A DNA stretch of 64,000 nucleotides, from NCBI GenBank assembly GCA_003223875.1, contig QHWY01000109.1:1-64000 (forward strand), in the 5' to 3' direction. The DNA is from Acidobacteriota bacterium. Lineage in GTDB: Bacteria; Acidobacteriota; Terriglobia; 20CM-2-55-15. The notes beneath the pieces are model-generated. The model saw only the letters and a list, made by a program, of their open reading frames with translations, had not been told where the DNA came from and did not search any database. Of the stretch, positions 33,896-42,322 are shown one piece after another; the first letter of the stretch is position 1; each line of letters begins with the position of its first letter. The position numbers and the translations under genes were made by a program.

Positions 33896-35739
33896 GACAT
33901 AAAATCCGATGCCTGTTTATTTTTACCTTCGCGCTGTTTGCACAGGCTCAAAGTCCTCCCTCGTATCTGATCCGCTACAGGCTTGCCATGTCTCGTCCCG
34001 CTTCACATCTATTCGAGGTCACAATTGATGTGTCTATTCCCGCGGGAGACACATCCGCGTCTGTCGATTTGCAGATGCCCAGATGGCAGCCCGGCCGATA
34101 CTCCCTCGCCGACTTTGCAAAGAACGTTCAGGAATTCAGCGCCCGATCGCAGGGCGAACCACTGCGATGGGACAAGATAGACGACCAGACCTGGCGCGTA
34201 CAACGGCAAGGCAGCGGCCTCATCACCGGAACCTACAAAGTTTTCGGTGATGATCTCTCTGGAACATATGCTCAACTCGATGTTGGCCACGGCAACTACA
34301 CAGGCGGGGAAATCTTCATGTATGTTGCCGGCCACAAGCAAGACGCCGTCGAGTTGCATGTCGAGCCGCCCCAAAACTGGCGGGTAATCAATGGCAGGAC
34401 GGAGCGGCCCGACCAGCATGACTGGAAATACCCGAATTACGAACTGATGATCGACAATCCCACGGAGATCGGACCCGACTGGACGGTCGATAACTTCAAG
34501 CTCGGCGGAAAAACGTATCACATTATTGTCCACTCACGCGGAGATGAAGGAGGACGCCGGCCAGCCTTTATCCGCGATCTCGAGAAAATCGTGCGCGCTG
34601 AGACGAAAATGTGGGGAATGCCGGAATTCGACAGCTACACGTTTTTATTCCACTTCGTCGCTGACAATCGCTCGGGCGATGGTATGGAGCACCTCAACTC
34701 GACTCAGATCATCCAATCCGGCATTCTTGCCGATCGCGCCAGCTATTACGGGGCGCTCAGTACAGCGGCTCATGAATTCTTCCACGCATGGAACGTGAAA
34801 CGGTTGCGGCCGGTTGAGCTTGGACCGTGGGATTGGACAAAACCGGCAGCGACGCGTGCCTTGTGGATCGCGGAAGGATTCACGCAATACTACGGCATTG
34901 CGATATACCATCGCGCAGGATTCGCGGATTCTTCAGAGTTCCTAAGCGACCTTGCCGAGACGATCACGACAATCGAGAATTCTCCGGCGAGCAAACTGAT
35001 GAGCGCAGAAGCATCCTCGATGGCCGCGCCTTTTATCGATCGCGCGTCGTACCGCGACCGTACAAACCTGCAGAACAGTTCGCTGAGCTATTACTTGAAA
35101 GGAGAGTTGATCGCTTTGAATCTCGACCTTCTCATACGAGGGCGGACCAGAGGCCGCCAATCGCTGGACGACGTCATGCGCCGGGCATATGACGAGTTTT
35201 ATCTGAAGAGCCCGAATACGAGCTATTACCTGAAAGGCCGCGGTTACACCATCGAGGATTTTCAACGCATCGTCTCACAAGTTGCCGGTGTAGAGATGAC
35301 GGGATGGTTCGAGAAATATGTTCGAGGGGTGGAAACTCTGCCCTATGACGAATCGCTCGCGGTGGTCGGTCTGCGCTTGGCAAAAACAGTCGCGAGCGAG
35401 CCTTACACGGCAGGCATCGCCATTGATCCGGAAGACCGGCAGGCTTTGCGGCTAGGCGCGCTGCGTACAGGCTCGTCCGCGGAGAACGCCGGGTTGCAGC
35501 AGGGCGACATCCTCTTGTCGATCGGCGGAACCCCGGTAAACCGGGAGAACTGGCACCGTATTCTCAATCGATATAAAGAAGGCGACCGCGTGCCGGTGGC
35601 TCTCCGGCGGTTCCGCCAAACGTTGGAGCTGACCATTCAACTTGGTCCTCCGGATGTTTACGAGTATCGAATTGAGGAGATCCCTAACGCATCTGCGGGA
35701 GCAAAGAAGATACGTGCGGATTGGCTGGAAGGAGGTTAA
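33892..35739 (+). CDS. Exported M61-family (glycyl aminopeptidase-like) peptidase with PDZ domain
   Basis: 615 residues from GTG 33892, overlapping the arfB stop as GTGA. N-terminal signal peptide (IRCLFIFTFALFAQAQ). An N-terminal beta domain (LFEVTIDVSIPAGDTSASVD, MPRWQPGRYSLADFAKNV) is followed by the M61 catalytic part with STAAHEFFHAWNVKRLRP (HExxH) and LWIAEGFTQYY (third ligand). The C-terminal PDZ domain is at about residues 515-590 (GSSAENAGLQQGDILLSIGG). It acts in the envelope; substrates are unknown. Confidence 0.93.
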   Translation: MRHKIRCLFIFTFALFAQAQSPPSYLIRYRLAMSRPASHLFEVTIDVSIPAGDTSASVDLQMPRWQPGRYSLADFAKNVQEFSARSQGEPLRWDKIDDQTWRVQRQGSGLITGTYKVFGDDLSGTYAQLDVGHGNYTGGEIFMYVAGHKQDAVELHVEPPQNWRVINGRTERPDQHDWKYPNYELMIDNPTEIGPDWTVDNFKLGGKTYHIIVHSRGDEGGRRPAFIRDLEKIVRAETKMWGMPEFDSYTFLFHFVADNRSGDGMEHLNSTQIIQSGILADRASYYGALSTAAHEFFHAWNVKRLRPVELGPWDWTKPAATRALWIAEGFTQYYGIAIYHRAGFADSSEFLSDLAETITTIENSPASKLMSAEASSMAAPFIDRASYRDRTNLQNSSLSYYLKGELIALNLDLLIRGRTRGRQSLDDVMRRAYDEFYLKSPNTSYYLKGRGYTIEDFQRIVSQVAGVEMTGWFEKYVRGVETLPYDESLAVVGLRLAKTVASEPYTAGIAIDPEDRQALRLGALRTGSSAENAGLQQGDILLSIGGTPVNRENWHRILNRYKEGDRVPVALRRFRQTLELTIQLGPPDVYEYRIEEIPNASAGAKKIRADWLEGG

Positions 35740-35845
35740 GGAAAATTTTGAAATTGGACGAATCCTGATTTCAAATCCGAGACTTCGAAATTTCGAATTG
35801 GACCGTCCAATTTACGATTTCGAGGTCTCCAATTTCAAAATTTCC
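35740..35845. repeat. Imperfect inverted repeat between convergent genes
   Basis: GGAAAATTTTGAAATTGGA (35740-35758) pairs with TCCAATTTCAAAATTTCC (35828-35845), with further AATTTCGAAATT-type internal symmetry. It begins at the M61 stop and reaches the stop of the convergent gene, so it may serve as a shared terminator or be a small AT-rich insertion element. Confidence 0.6.
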
Positions 35846-36108
35846 TATTCCTCCTCTACCGGTTCGTTCGCATCTTCGAGATAGATGCTAAGGTAACAAT
35901 GCACCCGGGCGTCGCTATGGACCCGAAGCCGAAAACCATCTTCCGTGATCTGATCGTATACGCGGTTACCGAACTCGACGATGTATTCCTGAAGCGACTC
36001 GTCCCCTGTTGGGTTATCTAACACTTTGCGGATGATCCCGGCGTCGCCGGGTCGCAAGACGTCATCCTTCGACACACGCACCAGATCGCCCACCCGAAAA
36101 CGCGTCAT
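35845..36108 (-). CDS. Unknown 87-residue protein with SH3-like strands
   Basis: From ATG 36108: MTRFRVGDLVRVSKDD followed by RPGDAGIIRKVLD and EYIVEFGNRVYDQI, an arrangement of strands and glycine turns that resembles a KOW/SH3-like barrel. The tail is acidic (EDANEPVEEE). The frame extends upstream to 36258, but the added residues look like chance. There is no ribosome site; a possible -10 (TATACAAT) lies within 20 bp of ATG, so the mRNA may be leaderless. I do not recognise the family. Confidence 0.65.
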   Translation of the reverse strand: MTRFRVGDLVRVSKDDVLRPGDAGIIRKVLDNPTGDESLQEYIVEFGNRVYDQITEDGFRLRVHSDARVHCYLSIYLEDANEPVEEE

Positions 36109-36217
36109 AAAGCGAATTGTATAACGAGGCAACCGGTGGTATAAGTTGGGGATTCCTGACAGTCGCCTAGAGTCCTCGAGCATGGTGCTCATGTCCTCTG
36201 CGGCTCCAAGGAGGTAC

Positions 36218-36520
36218 ATGGGTAAGAAGCTATACGTTGGCAACCTTCCGTTCACCACGACGGATGAAGCTCTTCAAGAAATCTTCGCTCAAGCGGGAAG
36301 CGTCCAATCCGCCAAAATCATTACCGATCGCGATACGGGGCGAAGCAAGGGGTTCGGTTTCGTCGAGATGTCTAGCGATCAAGAAGCCGCAGATGCGATT
36401 CAAAAGTTCAATGGCGCCGAATACGGCGGGCGGAATATGACCGTGGCCGAAGCCCGTCCCATGGCGCCGCGTGAAGAACGCGGCGGCGGCCATCGAGGCG
36501 GCGGCCGGAATCGCTGGTAA
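36218..36520 (+). CDS. Small glycine-rich RRM RNA-binding protein
   Basis: 100 residues from ATG 36218, which follows a near-perfect ribosome site AAGGAGG at 36208-36214. One canonical RRM: RNP2 LYVGNLPF and RNP1 KGFGFVEM, then a tail rich in Gly and Arg (REERGGGHRGGGRNRW). This matches the bacterial Rbp/cold-inducible type that binds RNA. The tail may add RNA affinity. It is divergent from the 35845-36108 gene. Confidence 0.92.
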   Translation: MGKKLYVGNLPFTTTDEALQEIFAQAGSVQSAKIITDRDTGRSKGFGFVEMSSDQEAADAIQKFNGAEYGGRNMTVAEARPMAPREERGGGHRGGGRNRW

Positions 36521-36616
36521 ATCCTTTTTCTTTGCCACTCATCTTTAGGGGCAGTAAAATGCTTCATTAAATACGTGTGTTCGTAAAGCAGTCTGTTTTC
36601 AACGGAGCGAGAAAAC

Positions 36617-37969
36617 ATGAACGCGAATTTTCGTTACGGCCGGATTATTGCGGCGGTCATCTTCTTTATCGGCGTCTGTCTGATGTTTTCGAGTGTTTCT
36701 TTCGCGGCGGATACCGCTACATTTGCCAAAGACGTGGCGCCGATTCTGCAGGCGAAATGCCAGGAGTGCCATCACACCGGCTCGATGGCGCCGATGTCGC
36801 TGGGCACTTACGAAGAGACGCGTCCGTGGGCTAAGGCCATTCGCGAACGCGTCATCACGCGCCAGATGCCGCCTTGGCACATCGATCCCACCGTCGGCGT
36901 CCAGAAATTCAAAAATGACATGTCTCTCACGCAGGATCAGATCGACACGATCGTTCGATGGGTCGACGCCGGCGCGCCGCTTGGTGATATCAAAGACATG
37001 CCGCGTCCGCGAGAATGGCCAAACACCGACGAATGGAAGGCCACCAAGGAATTGGGGGCGCCCGACCTCATCGTCAAATCCGAACCTTGGACCATGCCCG
37101 CGCATCATCAGGATGTATGGTGGAGGCGGACGAGCGACATCGGATTGACTGAGCCGCGTTGGGTTCGTGCCGTTGAGATGCGTCCAGGATCCGTCGCGGG
37201 CCGTAAAATCACGCATCATGCCGTGGCCTATCTCGCGCAGGACGATCCCGATAGCCTTGTTCCCGGCACCACGGATGATTTGCGTGGTCGCTCACTGTTG
37301 ATGGAATGGGCGATCGGCAAAGGTTACGATTTATTTCGACCGGATACCGGCAAACTCCTGCTGCCGGGTTCAAAGATCGCCTGGGATATTCACTATCACG
37401 CCGTCGGCGAAGAGGTCCGCGATCACGTCGAGATCGGAATCTGGCTGTATCCGAAAGGACAGGAACCCAAGTACAGGACGTATCTGACAGGCTTTCAAGC
37501 GATCCAAGGTGAAGAACGTTTCCGCCGCGTCGACATTCCGCCGAACAGCATCACGGTGAGCCAGCGTGTCACCGTCCTGAAGAAGGCTGGCATGCTTGAA
37601 AACTTCCAGCCGCATATGCACCTGCGCGGCAAGGCGATGATGGTCGAAGCCATTCTTCCCGATGGGAAGACAGAAGTTGTGAGTTACGTCGGCAAGTTCA
37701 ATTTCAATTGGATGACCAACTACATTTACGCCGACGATGCCGCGCCCATGTACCCGAAAGGAACGATGATTCGTGTCACCGCGTGGTACGACAACACGCG
37801 GGCCAATCCGAATAATCCCGATCCCGATCAGTGGGTCGGATTTGGCGATCGGACTGTTGACGAGATGGGCCACGCGTGGATGAACGTCACCTACGTCAGT
37901 GACGAGGATTACAACGCTTGGGCCGCGGCGCACAGAAAGCAAGCGGTTGCCGACACAGCCGCCCAGTGA
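36617..37969 (+). CDS. Exported cytochrome c-like domain fused to a copper monooxygenase-like domain
   Basis: 450 residues. After a signal peptide (RIIAAVIFFIGVCLMFSSVS) a cytochrome-type segment holds CQECHH (Cys48, Cys51, His52) and a likely ligand region TRQMPPWH. From about residue 165 there is a PHM/DBH-like copper type II monooxygenase pattern: KITHHAVAYL, AWDIHYHAVGEE and QPHMHLRGKAM supply clustered His ligands, with FNWMTNYIYADDA near the end. Such fusions are seen in Acidobacteria and Planctomycetes; the substrate is unknown. The next gene overlaps as GTGA. Confidence 0.82.
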   Translation: MNANFRYGRIIAAVIFFIGVCLMFSSVSFAADTATFAKDVAPILQAKCQECHHTGSMAPMSLGTYEETRPWAKAIRERVITRQMPPWHIDPTVGVQKFKNDMSLTQDQIDTIVRWVDAGAPLGDIKDMPRPREWPNTDEWKATKELGAPDLIVKSEPWTMPAHHQDVWWRRTSDIGLTEPRWVRAVEMRPGSVAGRKITHHAVAYLAQDDPDSLVPGTTDDLRGRSLLMEWAIGKGYDLFRPDTGKLLLPGSKIAWDIHYHAVGEEVRDHVEIGIWLYPKGQEPKYRTYLTGFQAIQGEERFRRVDIPPNSITVSQRVTVLKKAGMLENFQPHMHLRGKAMMVEAILPDGKTEVVSYVGKFNFNWMTNYIYADDAAPMYPKGTMIRVTAWYDNTRANPNNPDPDQWVGFGDRTVDEMGHAWMNVTYVSDEDYNAWAAAHRKQAVADTAAQ

Positions 37970-38838
37970 TCCCAAAGTTGTCCGGGGCGCATTGGATTGC
38001 GCCCCTTATCCTTGCTGCGGCGTTTTGCGCGGCATCAGCAGCACAAACTCTCCCGTTTGAACCTGCGCACGAATCGGGCGCGAGTGTCACCGGCGCTTTC
38101 GAAGGTTGGTTCAAGAACCCTGATGGCAGCTTCAGCCTGCTCCTCGGTTATTTCAACCGGAATACGAAACAAGTGATCGATCTTCCTGTCGGACCCAACA
38201 ACCGGATCGAGCCTGGTGGACCCGACCGGGGGCAGCCAACGCACTTTTTGGTCGGCCGGCAGTGGGGCATGTTCACAATAAACGTTCCAGCCGATTTCGG
38301 AAAAAACAAGCTGATGTGGACCATCGCCGCCAATGGCCAGACTACCGTGATCCCTGCGGGTCTAAATCCGGACTACGAAATTTCTCCATTTATCGAAGCT
38401 GCCGTGGGAAACACACCGCCGGTGCTGCGCTTCGAAGAGAACGGACCATCGGGTCAGGGGCCGCCCGGCATTACTGTCGACCGCACTGCGAAAGTAGGAT
38501 CGCCGCTGAATCTAACGATATGGGTTGAGGACGATGCCAAGCTCACCACGTCTTCCGGCGCCCCACCGCGGAATTTGGGCCTGCCGGTCACGGTACGGTG
38601 GAGTAAATATCGCGGGCCGGCGGCCGTGCGGTTCGCGAATGAACAGCCCCAACTGGAAAAGCTCACCGGCGGCAATCCCGGCGAGCCTTTCGCAGGCAAA
38701 GCGACCACAACAGCGACCTTCAGTCTGGCCGGTGACTACGTCTTGCACGTCGTGCTCAATGATTATTCAGGCGACGGCGGCGGTGGCTTCCAGTGCTGCT
38801 GGACGAGCGGCAAGGTGAACGTCAAAGTCGAGCCCTAA
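37966..38838 (+). CDS. Exported beta-rich protein coupled to the cytochrome-monooxygenase gene
   Basis: 290 residues from GTG 37966, chosen because it forms a GTGA overlap with the preceding stop and begins at the signal peptide (WIAPLILAAAFCAASAAQTL). The mature part is beta-rich, with an ESGASVTGAFEGWFKNPDGS opening and an Ig-like final portion (FSLAGDYVLHVVLNDYSGDG). I do not recognise a catalytic motif. Coupling suggests it works with the upstream protein in the periplasm. The region after its stop has short CGCGAAGCGC-type repeats. Confidence 0.78.
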   Translation: MIPKLSGAHWIAPLILAAAFCAASAAQTLPFEPAHESGASVTGAFEGWFKNPDGSFSLLLGYFNRNTKQVIDLPVGPNNRIEPGGPDRGQPTHFLVGRQWGMFTINVPADFGKNKLMWTIAANGQTTVIPAGLNPDYEISPFIEAAVGNTPPVLRFEENGPSGQGPPGITVDRTAKVGSPLNLTIWVEDDAKLTTSSGAPPRNLGLPVTVRWSKYRGPAAVRFANEQPQLEKLTGGNPGEPFAGKATTTATFSLAGDYVLHVVLNDYSGDGGGGFQCCWTSGKVNVKVEP

Positions 38839-38884
38839 CGCGAAGCGCAAGCGCGATAGCGCGCAGCCCGTAAAAGAGGACAAC

Positions 38885-39059
38885 ATGTTCGAGAAATTGT
38901 TTTGGACTCTCTTCACTCTTGCGATTGTTCTTTCTACGTCGATGGATACTCGGGCACAGGCACGAGGCCAGGGACGCCCGGCGCCTGCAGGAAGTGACCG
39001 AGCGGACCGATATTCTCCGCGTCGTCTACGATCCCAAGAAAAGCATTCAACTGAAATAG
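38885..39059 (+). pseudogene. Small exported protein, apparently frameshifted
   Basis: ATG 38885 follows AGAGGACAAC and opens a clear signal peptide (EKLFWTLFTLAIVLSTSMDT). Soon after, the frame turns into low-quality Arg/Pro sequence and runs on into the repeat. In the +1 frame the end reads RRLQEVTERTDILRVVYDPK and stops at TAG 39059, which looks like real coding. A single indel near 38955-38985 would join both into a protein of about 58 residues. I cannot exclude two unrelated chance frames. Confidence 0.45.
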
Positions 39060-39297
39060 CTGCGAAGCGGCGTAAGAAAATAGCGCTGCGCGTTGCGAAC
39101 GTGTTGCCCAAGCCGCGAAGCGGCGCGAGACCATAGCCCAGCACGTAAGCGCTGGGTGTCGTATTGATGTATGTCACAGCCCCGGAGGGGCGGCAAATTG
39201 ATGCTCTGTCGCCGCTTCGCGGCTTGTTTTGCTCCGAAATCACACTCAGCGCTTGCGCGCTGGGCTAATTTCTTAAGCCGCTTCGCGGCTTTGCGGC
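39060..39297. repeat. R3 palindromic repeat region
   Basis: No gene is supported here. TAGCCCAGCACGTAAGCGCT (near 39135) pairs with AGCGCTTGCGCGCTGGGCTA (near 39248-39270). AGCCGCGAAGCGGC and GCCGCTTCGCGGCTT recur in both orientations, and AGCCCCGGAGGGGCGGCA sits in the middle. The palindromes end exactly at the stop codon of the minus-strand hydrolase-like gene. Confidence 0.7.
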
Positions 39298-41364
39298 TTA
39301 TTTCTTCGGGAACAGGTTCCGCTTCCGCGCGTCGTCGAGATTTCTCTTGATCGTCCGTTCCGCGTCGAAGGGTAGTAAAAGTCCTCGACTCACGAGGTCT
39401 TTCACCGCTTCTTCAAAGCGCGCCGCGTACGTTTCAAAATTTCCGTAACGCTCTTCAATGGACAACCGCGGATCGCCGCTCTCGATGCGGTCGACTTTTG
39501 TTTTCGGGAACGGAATATATTGTCCTGCCCCTTCACATCCATCACCATTGTGCGGGGCGGCGCGCAGCGCCCAACCCGTGTAAGTTGCAAGAGGTACTTG
39601 TACCTCGGGCAGAAGAACGCCCGCGATGTCATTCCCATCTGCATCGGTTTTGGGAACGAAGCTTGGATAAATCGGTCCGTTCGCCGGATTGTCCTGATAC
39701 GGCGGTGCGAACATGGGTGGATTGAGCGTCGGTATCCATGTCTTATAGAAGTTCGATCCGTAGTTCAGCAAGTATCGTGTCGATTTGAATCCCGTGTATG
39801 TAACGCCAGGTATATGCGGAAATCCGGTGGAGTTTTGATCGGGTTTCACAAGCGTTCCGTCGGAAAGCTTTGGATACTGGCTCGGCGGCGGCTGCGTTCC
39901 CATGGTGACCCATTTATCCAGCGCGACAAACAGCGCCCGCTGCACTCCCTGTTGATCCAGAGGATTCTGGAACTGCTGGCAGTTTCCTTTCGAGGCCGGA
40001 TTGCCAGTTCCATGCTGCATGCTCGACATGAAATAAATCCGGGTGAATGGGGAATCCGGCAGATCCTTCTTTCCAGCCGGATCGGTGGTCATGAGTGATG
40101 CTGCCTTGACCCAATATTCATTCGCCGAGAAAATCTCCATCGCGTACGGACACGTTTTCGTCTTCATGCATCTGGAATAACGGCTGTCGGTCTTTCCCGT
40201 AATTGGATCTTTTGTTGTTACATTGGCGAATGGAAAGACGCCTTCCAGATAAAGGTGGTCCTGCCGGTTGCGCTCCGTTCGTCCCGGCTGAGACCAGCGG
40301 TAGTTGATGCTGATGCCGTCGCCCGCGCCGATCCACTGCACCATGCCGTCGAACACCGGCTTTCCGTTTTCGGCCTCGTTGAAACCAAGATAACGAAAAT
40401 CGTTGAGAAAACGGCAGGGCTGCGAGCTGCACTCGGTGTAGATTCTTGCGATATCTCCTGCAAGAGGATTGGGATTTCCCGCGCTGTCTTTCGCTTCATA
40501 ACGAAGCCAGGCATTCCAATCGCGAACGGCGGCGAGGCCGACGCCGTTCACCGTTGGGTCTTTTGCCGTGTAACTGAATTCATAAATATCGTTGGGAACA
40601 AACTTCGTCCCGCCGGGGAGTAGGCTAATCGAGGTACCGTCCGCGTTGTACTGCCAGCCGGAAGACGGGATGACTTCGGGCTTGTCGTTCAAATGGACGC
40701 GATGAGTAAGCGTCGCCTTGGACCGATCGAGCGTTGCGGCCGGATACGTTAGATCGTAGGAAGTGTCGCCATTGACGACAATGTACTCATAAGACGGACC
40801 GGTGATGGATGAACCATCAGGGTTGTGCGCAATCGGTAGTCTGATGGCCGTGTTGAAGTTCGCGCTGCTGTCTCCCGCCGAAGCGTCCCATCCGCTGAAC
40901 GACAGCGAATAGCCTTGGGGCAACAGGAATGAATCTCCGAGAGCGGACGCATCCGTGACGGAAGCCGGGTCATTGCCGCCCACTCCGCGATTGAGCGCCG
41001 CAATGGTTTTCCGCCCTCGGTTCGGCGGCTCATAAACCATTTTGTGATTGCCTTTGCTCAGGTTGATCGGCTTCAGAATATAAAAATCGAACGAGTACTC
41101 GACCTTGCCGTTCGCATTCCTAGGCGCAAGCTGCAAATCGACAATGGCCTGATTTCGCGGGTCCTTTGGATCGAGTTCCCCAAAGGCCTTCCCCGCAATC
41201 CTCTCGTACTGCCCCACACCGGGCCAGGAATAGCCGCCAAATGCCGGCGACTGTTTTGCCGTGATCTGGATTTTCTTCACGTAGGCGTTAGCCGTTGTTG
41301 CCGAACAAATACCGCACGTGGTCAGTAACGTCACAACGCTGAGCCGGACAATTGATCGTTTCAT
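39298..41364 (-). CDS. Exported alpha/beta-hydrolase-domain protein
   Basis: 688 residues with a signal peptide (IVRLSVVTLLTTCGICSATT). The sequence matches the look of large secreted proteins annotated as alpha/beta hydrolase domain-containing: EYSFDFYILKPINLSKGNHK, LNRGVGGNDPASVTDASALG, FLLPQGYSLSFSGWD, a late FMSSMQHGTG segment and the C-terminal LATYTGWALR. These proteins are common in Acidobacteria and alphaproteobacteria, with no known substrate. Four to six cysteines (CSSQPC, CMKTKTC) could form disulfides. RBS-like AAGGCGG precedes ATG 41364. Confidence 0.8.
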   Translation of the reverse strand: MKRSIVRLSVVTLLTTCGICSATTANAYVKKIQITAKQSPAFGGYSWPGVGQYERIAGKAFGELDPKDPRNQAIVDLQLAPRNANGKVEYSFDFYILKPINLSKGNHKMVYEPPNRGRKTIAALNRGVGGNDPASVTDASALGDSFLLPQGYSLSFSGWDASAGDSSANFNTAIRLPIAHNPDGSSITGPSYEYIVVNGDTSYDLTYPAATLDRSKATLTHRVHLNDKPEVIPSSGWQYNADGTSISLLPGGTKFVPNDIYEFSYTAKDPTVNGVGLAAVRDWNAWLRYEAKDSAGNPNPLAGDIARIYTECSSQPCRFLNDFRYLGFNEAENGKPVFDGMVQWIGAGDGISINYRWSQPGRTERNRQDHLYLEGVFPFANVTTKDPITGKTDSRYSRCMKTKTCPYAMEIFSANEYWVKAASLMTTDPAGKKDLPDSPFTRIYFMSSMQHGTGNPASKGNCQQFQNPLDQQGVQRALFVALDKWVTMGTQPPPSQYPKLSDGTLVKPDQNSTGFPHIPGVTYTGFKSTRYLLNYGSNFYKTWIPTLNPPMFAPPYQDNPANGPIYPSFVPKTDADGNDIAGVLLPEVQVPLATYTGWALRAAPHNGDGCEGAGQYIPFPKTKVDRIESGDPRLSIEERYGNFETYAARFEEAVKDLVSRGLLLPFDAERTIKRNLDDARKRNLFPKK

Positions 41365-41456
41365 GGTGCCGCCTTTGGATAAAGTTGAGCAGATTATACT
41401 GCAGCCCCCAGTTGAGATCTAATTCCATGACTCGAAACGTTGATACAATCCCACCG

Positions 41457-42029
41457 ATGAAAATTCGAAAATTCTACACATTCATTGAAGACACCATGAG
41501 CGAGGCGGGAAAACCAGGTGAACCGCCCCTACGGAAGGTCGCGGTAGTGGCGGTTGTGGAGAATCCGCATGCCGGACGTTTCGTTGAGGATCTCAAGCCG
41601 ATGATCGAGGGAAGTGAAGAGCTGGGCAGTGAACTGTCGAGAATTGCGGTGCGGGCGCTCGATCCTTATCGGGCTCAGAGCTATGGCAAAGGAGGGATCG
41701 TCGGTCTAGCCGGCGAACAGGAGCACATCAACGCATTACTTACGACGACATTCGCTAATCCGCTTCGAGACGCCGTCGGTGGCGGTAAAGCCTGGATCTC
41801 ATCAATGACGAAACGCGGCGGACCGGGCACATCGATCGACGTTCCGCTCGCGTGTAAAGACGCCCTTTACGTTCGCTCGCATTACGACGGCATGACCGTC
41901 ACCCTCCACGATGCGCCATTGCCGGACGAGATCGCCGTGATCATTTGTCTCGCGAATCGCGGACGACTCCATGCGCGTGTGGGCGGACTCAAGATTGAGG
42001 ACGTCAAGGGACAAGATGGCTTGGTCTGA
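41457..42029 (+). CDS. DUF1185 / amino acid synthesis family protein
   Basis: 190 residues from ATG 41457; the frame extends to 41352, but the added part has no family likeness. Features: MKIRKFYTFIEDTMSEAGKP, VAVVAVVENPHAGRFVEDLK, ALDPYRAQSYGKGGIVGLAG, LRDAVGGGKAWISSMTKRGG. These match the family labelled 'amino acid synthesis' (PF06684), whose biochemical role is not established. The following genes encode an enamidase-like amidohydrolase and an FAD monooxygenase, suggesting a catabolic cluster, though an R1 element and another palindrome now lie between. Confidence 0.85.
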   Translation: MKIRKFYTFIEDTMSEAGKPGEPPLRKVAVVAVVENPHAGRFVEDLKPMIEGSEELGSELSRIAVRALDPYRAQSYGKGGIVGLAGEQEHINALLTTTFANPLRDAVGGGKAWISSMTKRGGPGTSIDVPLACKDALYVRSHYDGMTVTLHDAPLPDEIAVIICLANRGRLHARVGGLKIEDVKGQDGLV

Positions 42030-42039
42030 CCGGAGGCAG

Positions 42040-42147
42040 GGCTTTGCACAAAAAATCCTGGGCGGTCATAGACCGCCCCTACAGCTTGGGGTGCGCAACT
42101 GTAGGGGCGCTCTATGAGCGCCCACGATGTATTTTTTGTGCAAAGCC
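42040..42147 (-). mobile_element. R1 element, copy B (inverted orientation)
   Basis: 108 bp with ends GGCTTTGCACAAAAAATCCT and ATGTATTTTTTGTGCAAAGCC, in the opposite orientation to copies A and C. The flanks are CCGGAGGCAG at 42030-42039 and again at 42148-42157, a 10-bp exact direct repeat (9 bp if one C belongs to the element). This is strong evidence of insertion. It separates the DUF1185 gene from the enamidase-like gene. Confidence 0.9.
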
Positions 42148-42165
42148 CCGGAGGCAGACTGCTTT

Positions 42166-42312
42166 GCACAACAAAAAGGGAACGAACCACAAAAGGCACA
42201 ATGAGGATCACAAAAAAGGGCACAAGAAACCCTAGGGAAGTCTCTTCTTTGTGCTTTTTCGGCTGCGGTTTTGTGCCTTTTGTGTACCGTCCCCGTTTCG
42301 TTGGGCAAAGCC
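42166..42312. repeat. Second palindromic insertion next to R1 copy B
   Basis: GGGAACGAACCACAAAAGGCAC near 42180 pairs with GTGCCTTTTGTGTACCGTCC near 42274-42293, and CACAAAAAAGGGCACAAG pairs with CTTTGTGCTTTTTC. The flanks again carry GCTTTGCACAA and GGGCAAAGCCGGAGGCAG, where CCGGAGGCAG is a third copy of the R1 target sequence. So two elements may have landed in the same site in succession. Confidence 0.6.
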
Positions 42313-42322
42313 GGAGGCAGCG

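Noticed and set aside
36599-37219. 206-codon minus frame
   Set aside because: Antisense to the cytochrome-monooxygenase gene; Arg-rich composition typical of a shadow frame in GC-rich DNA.
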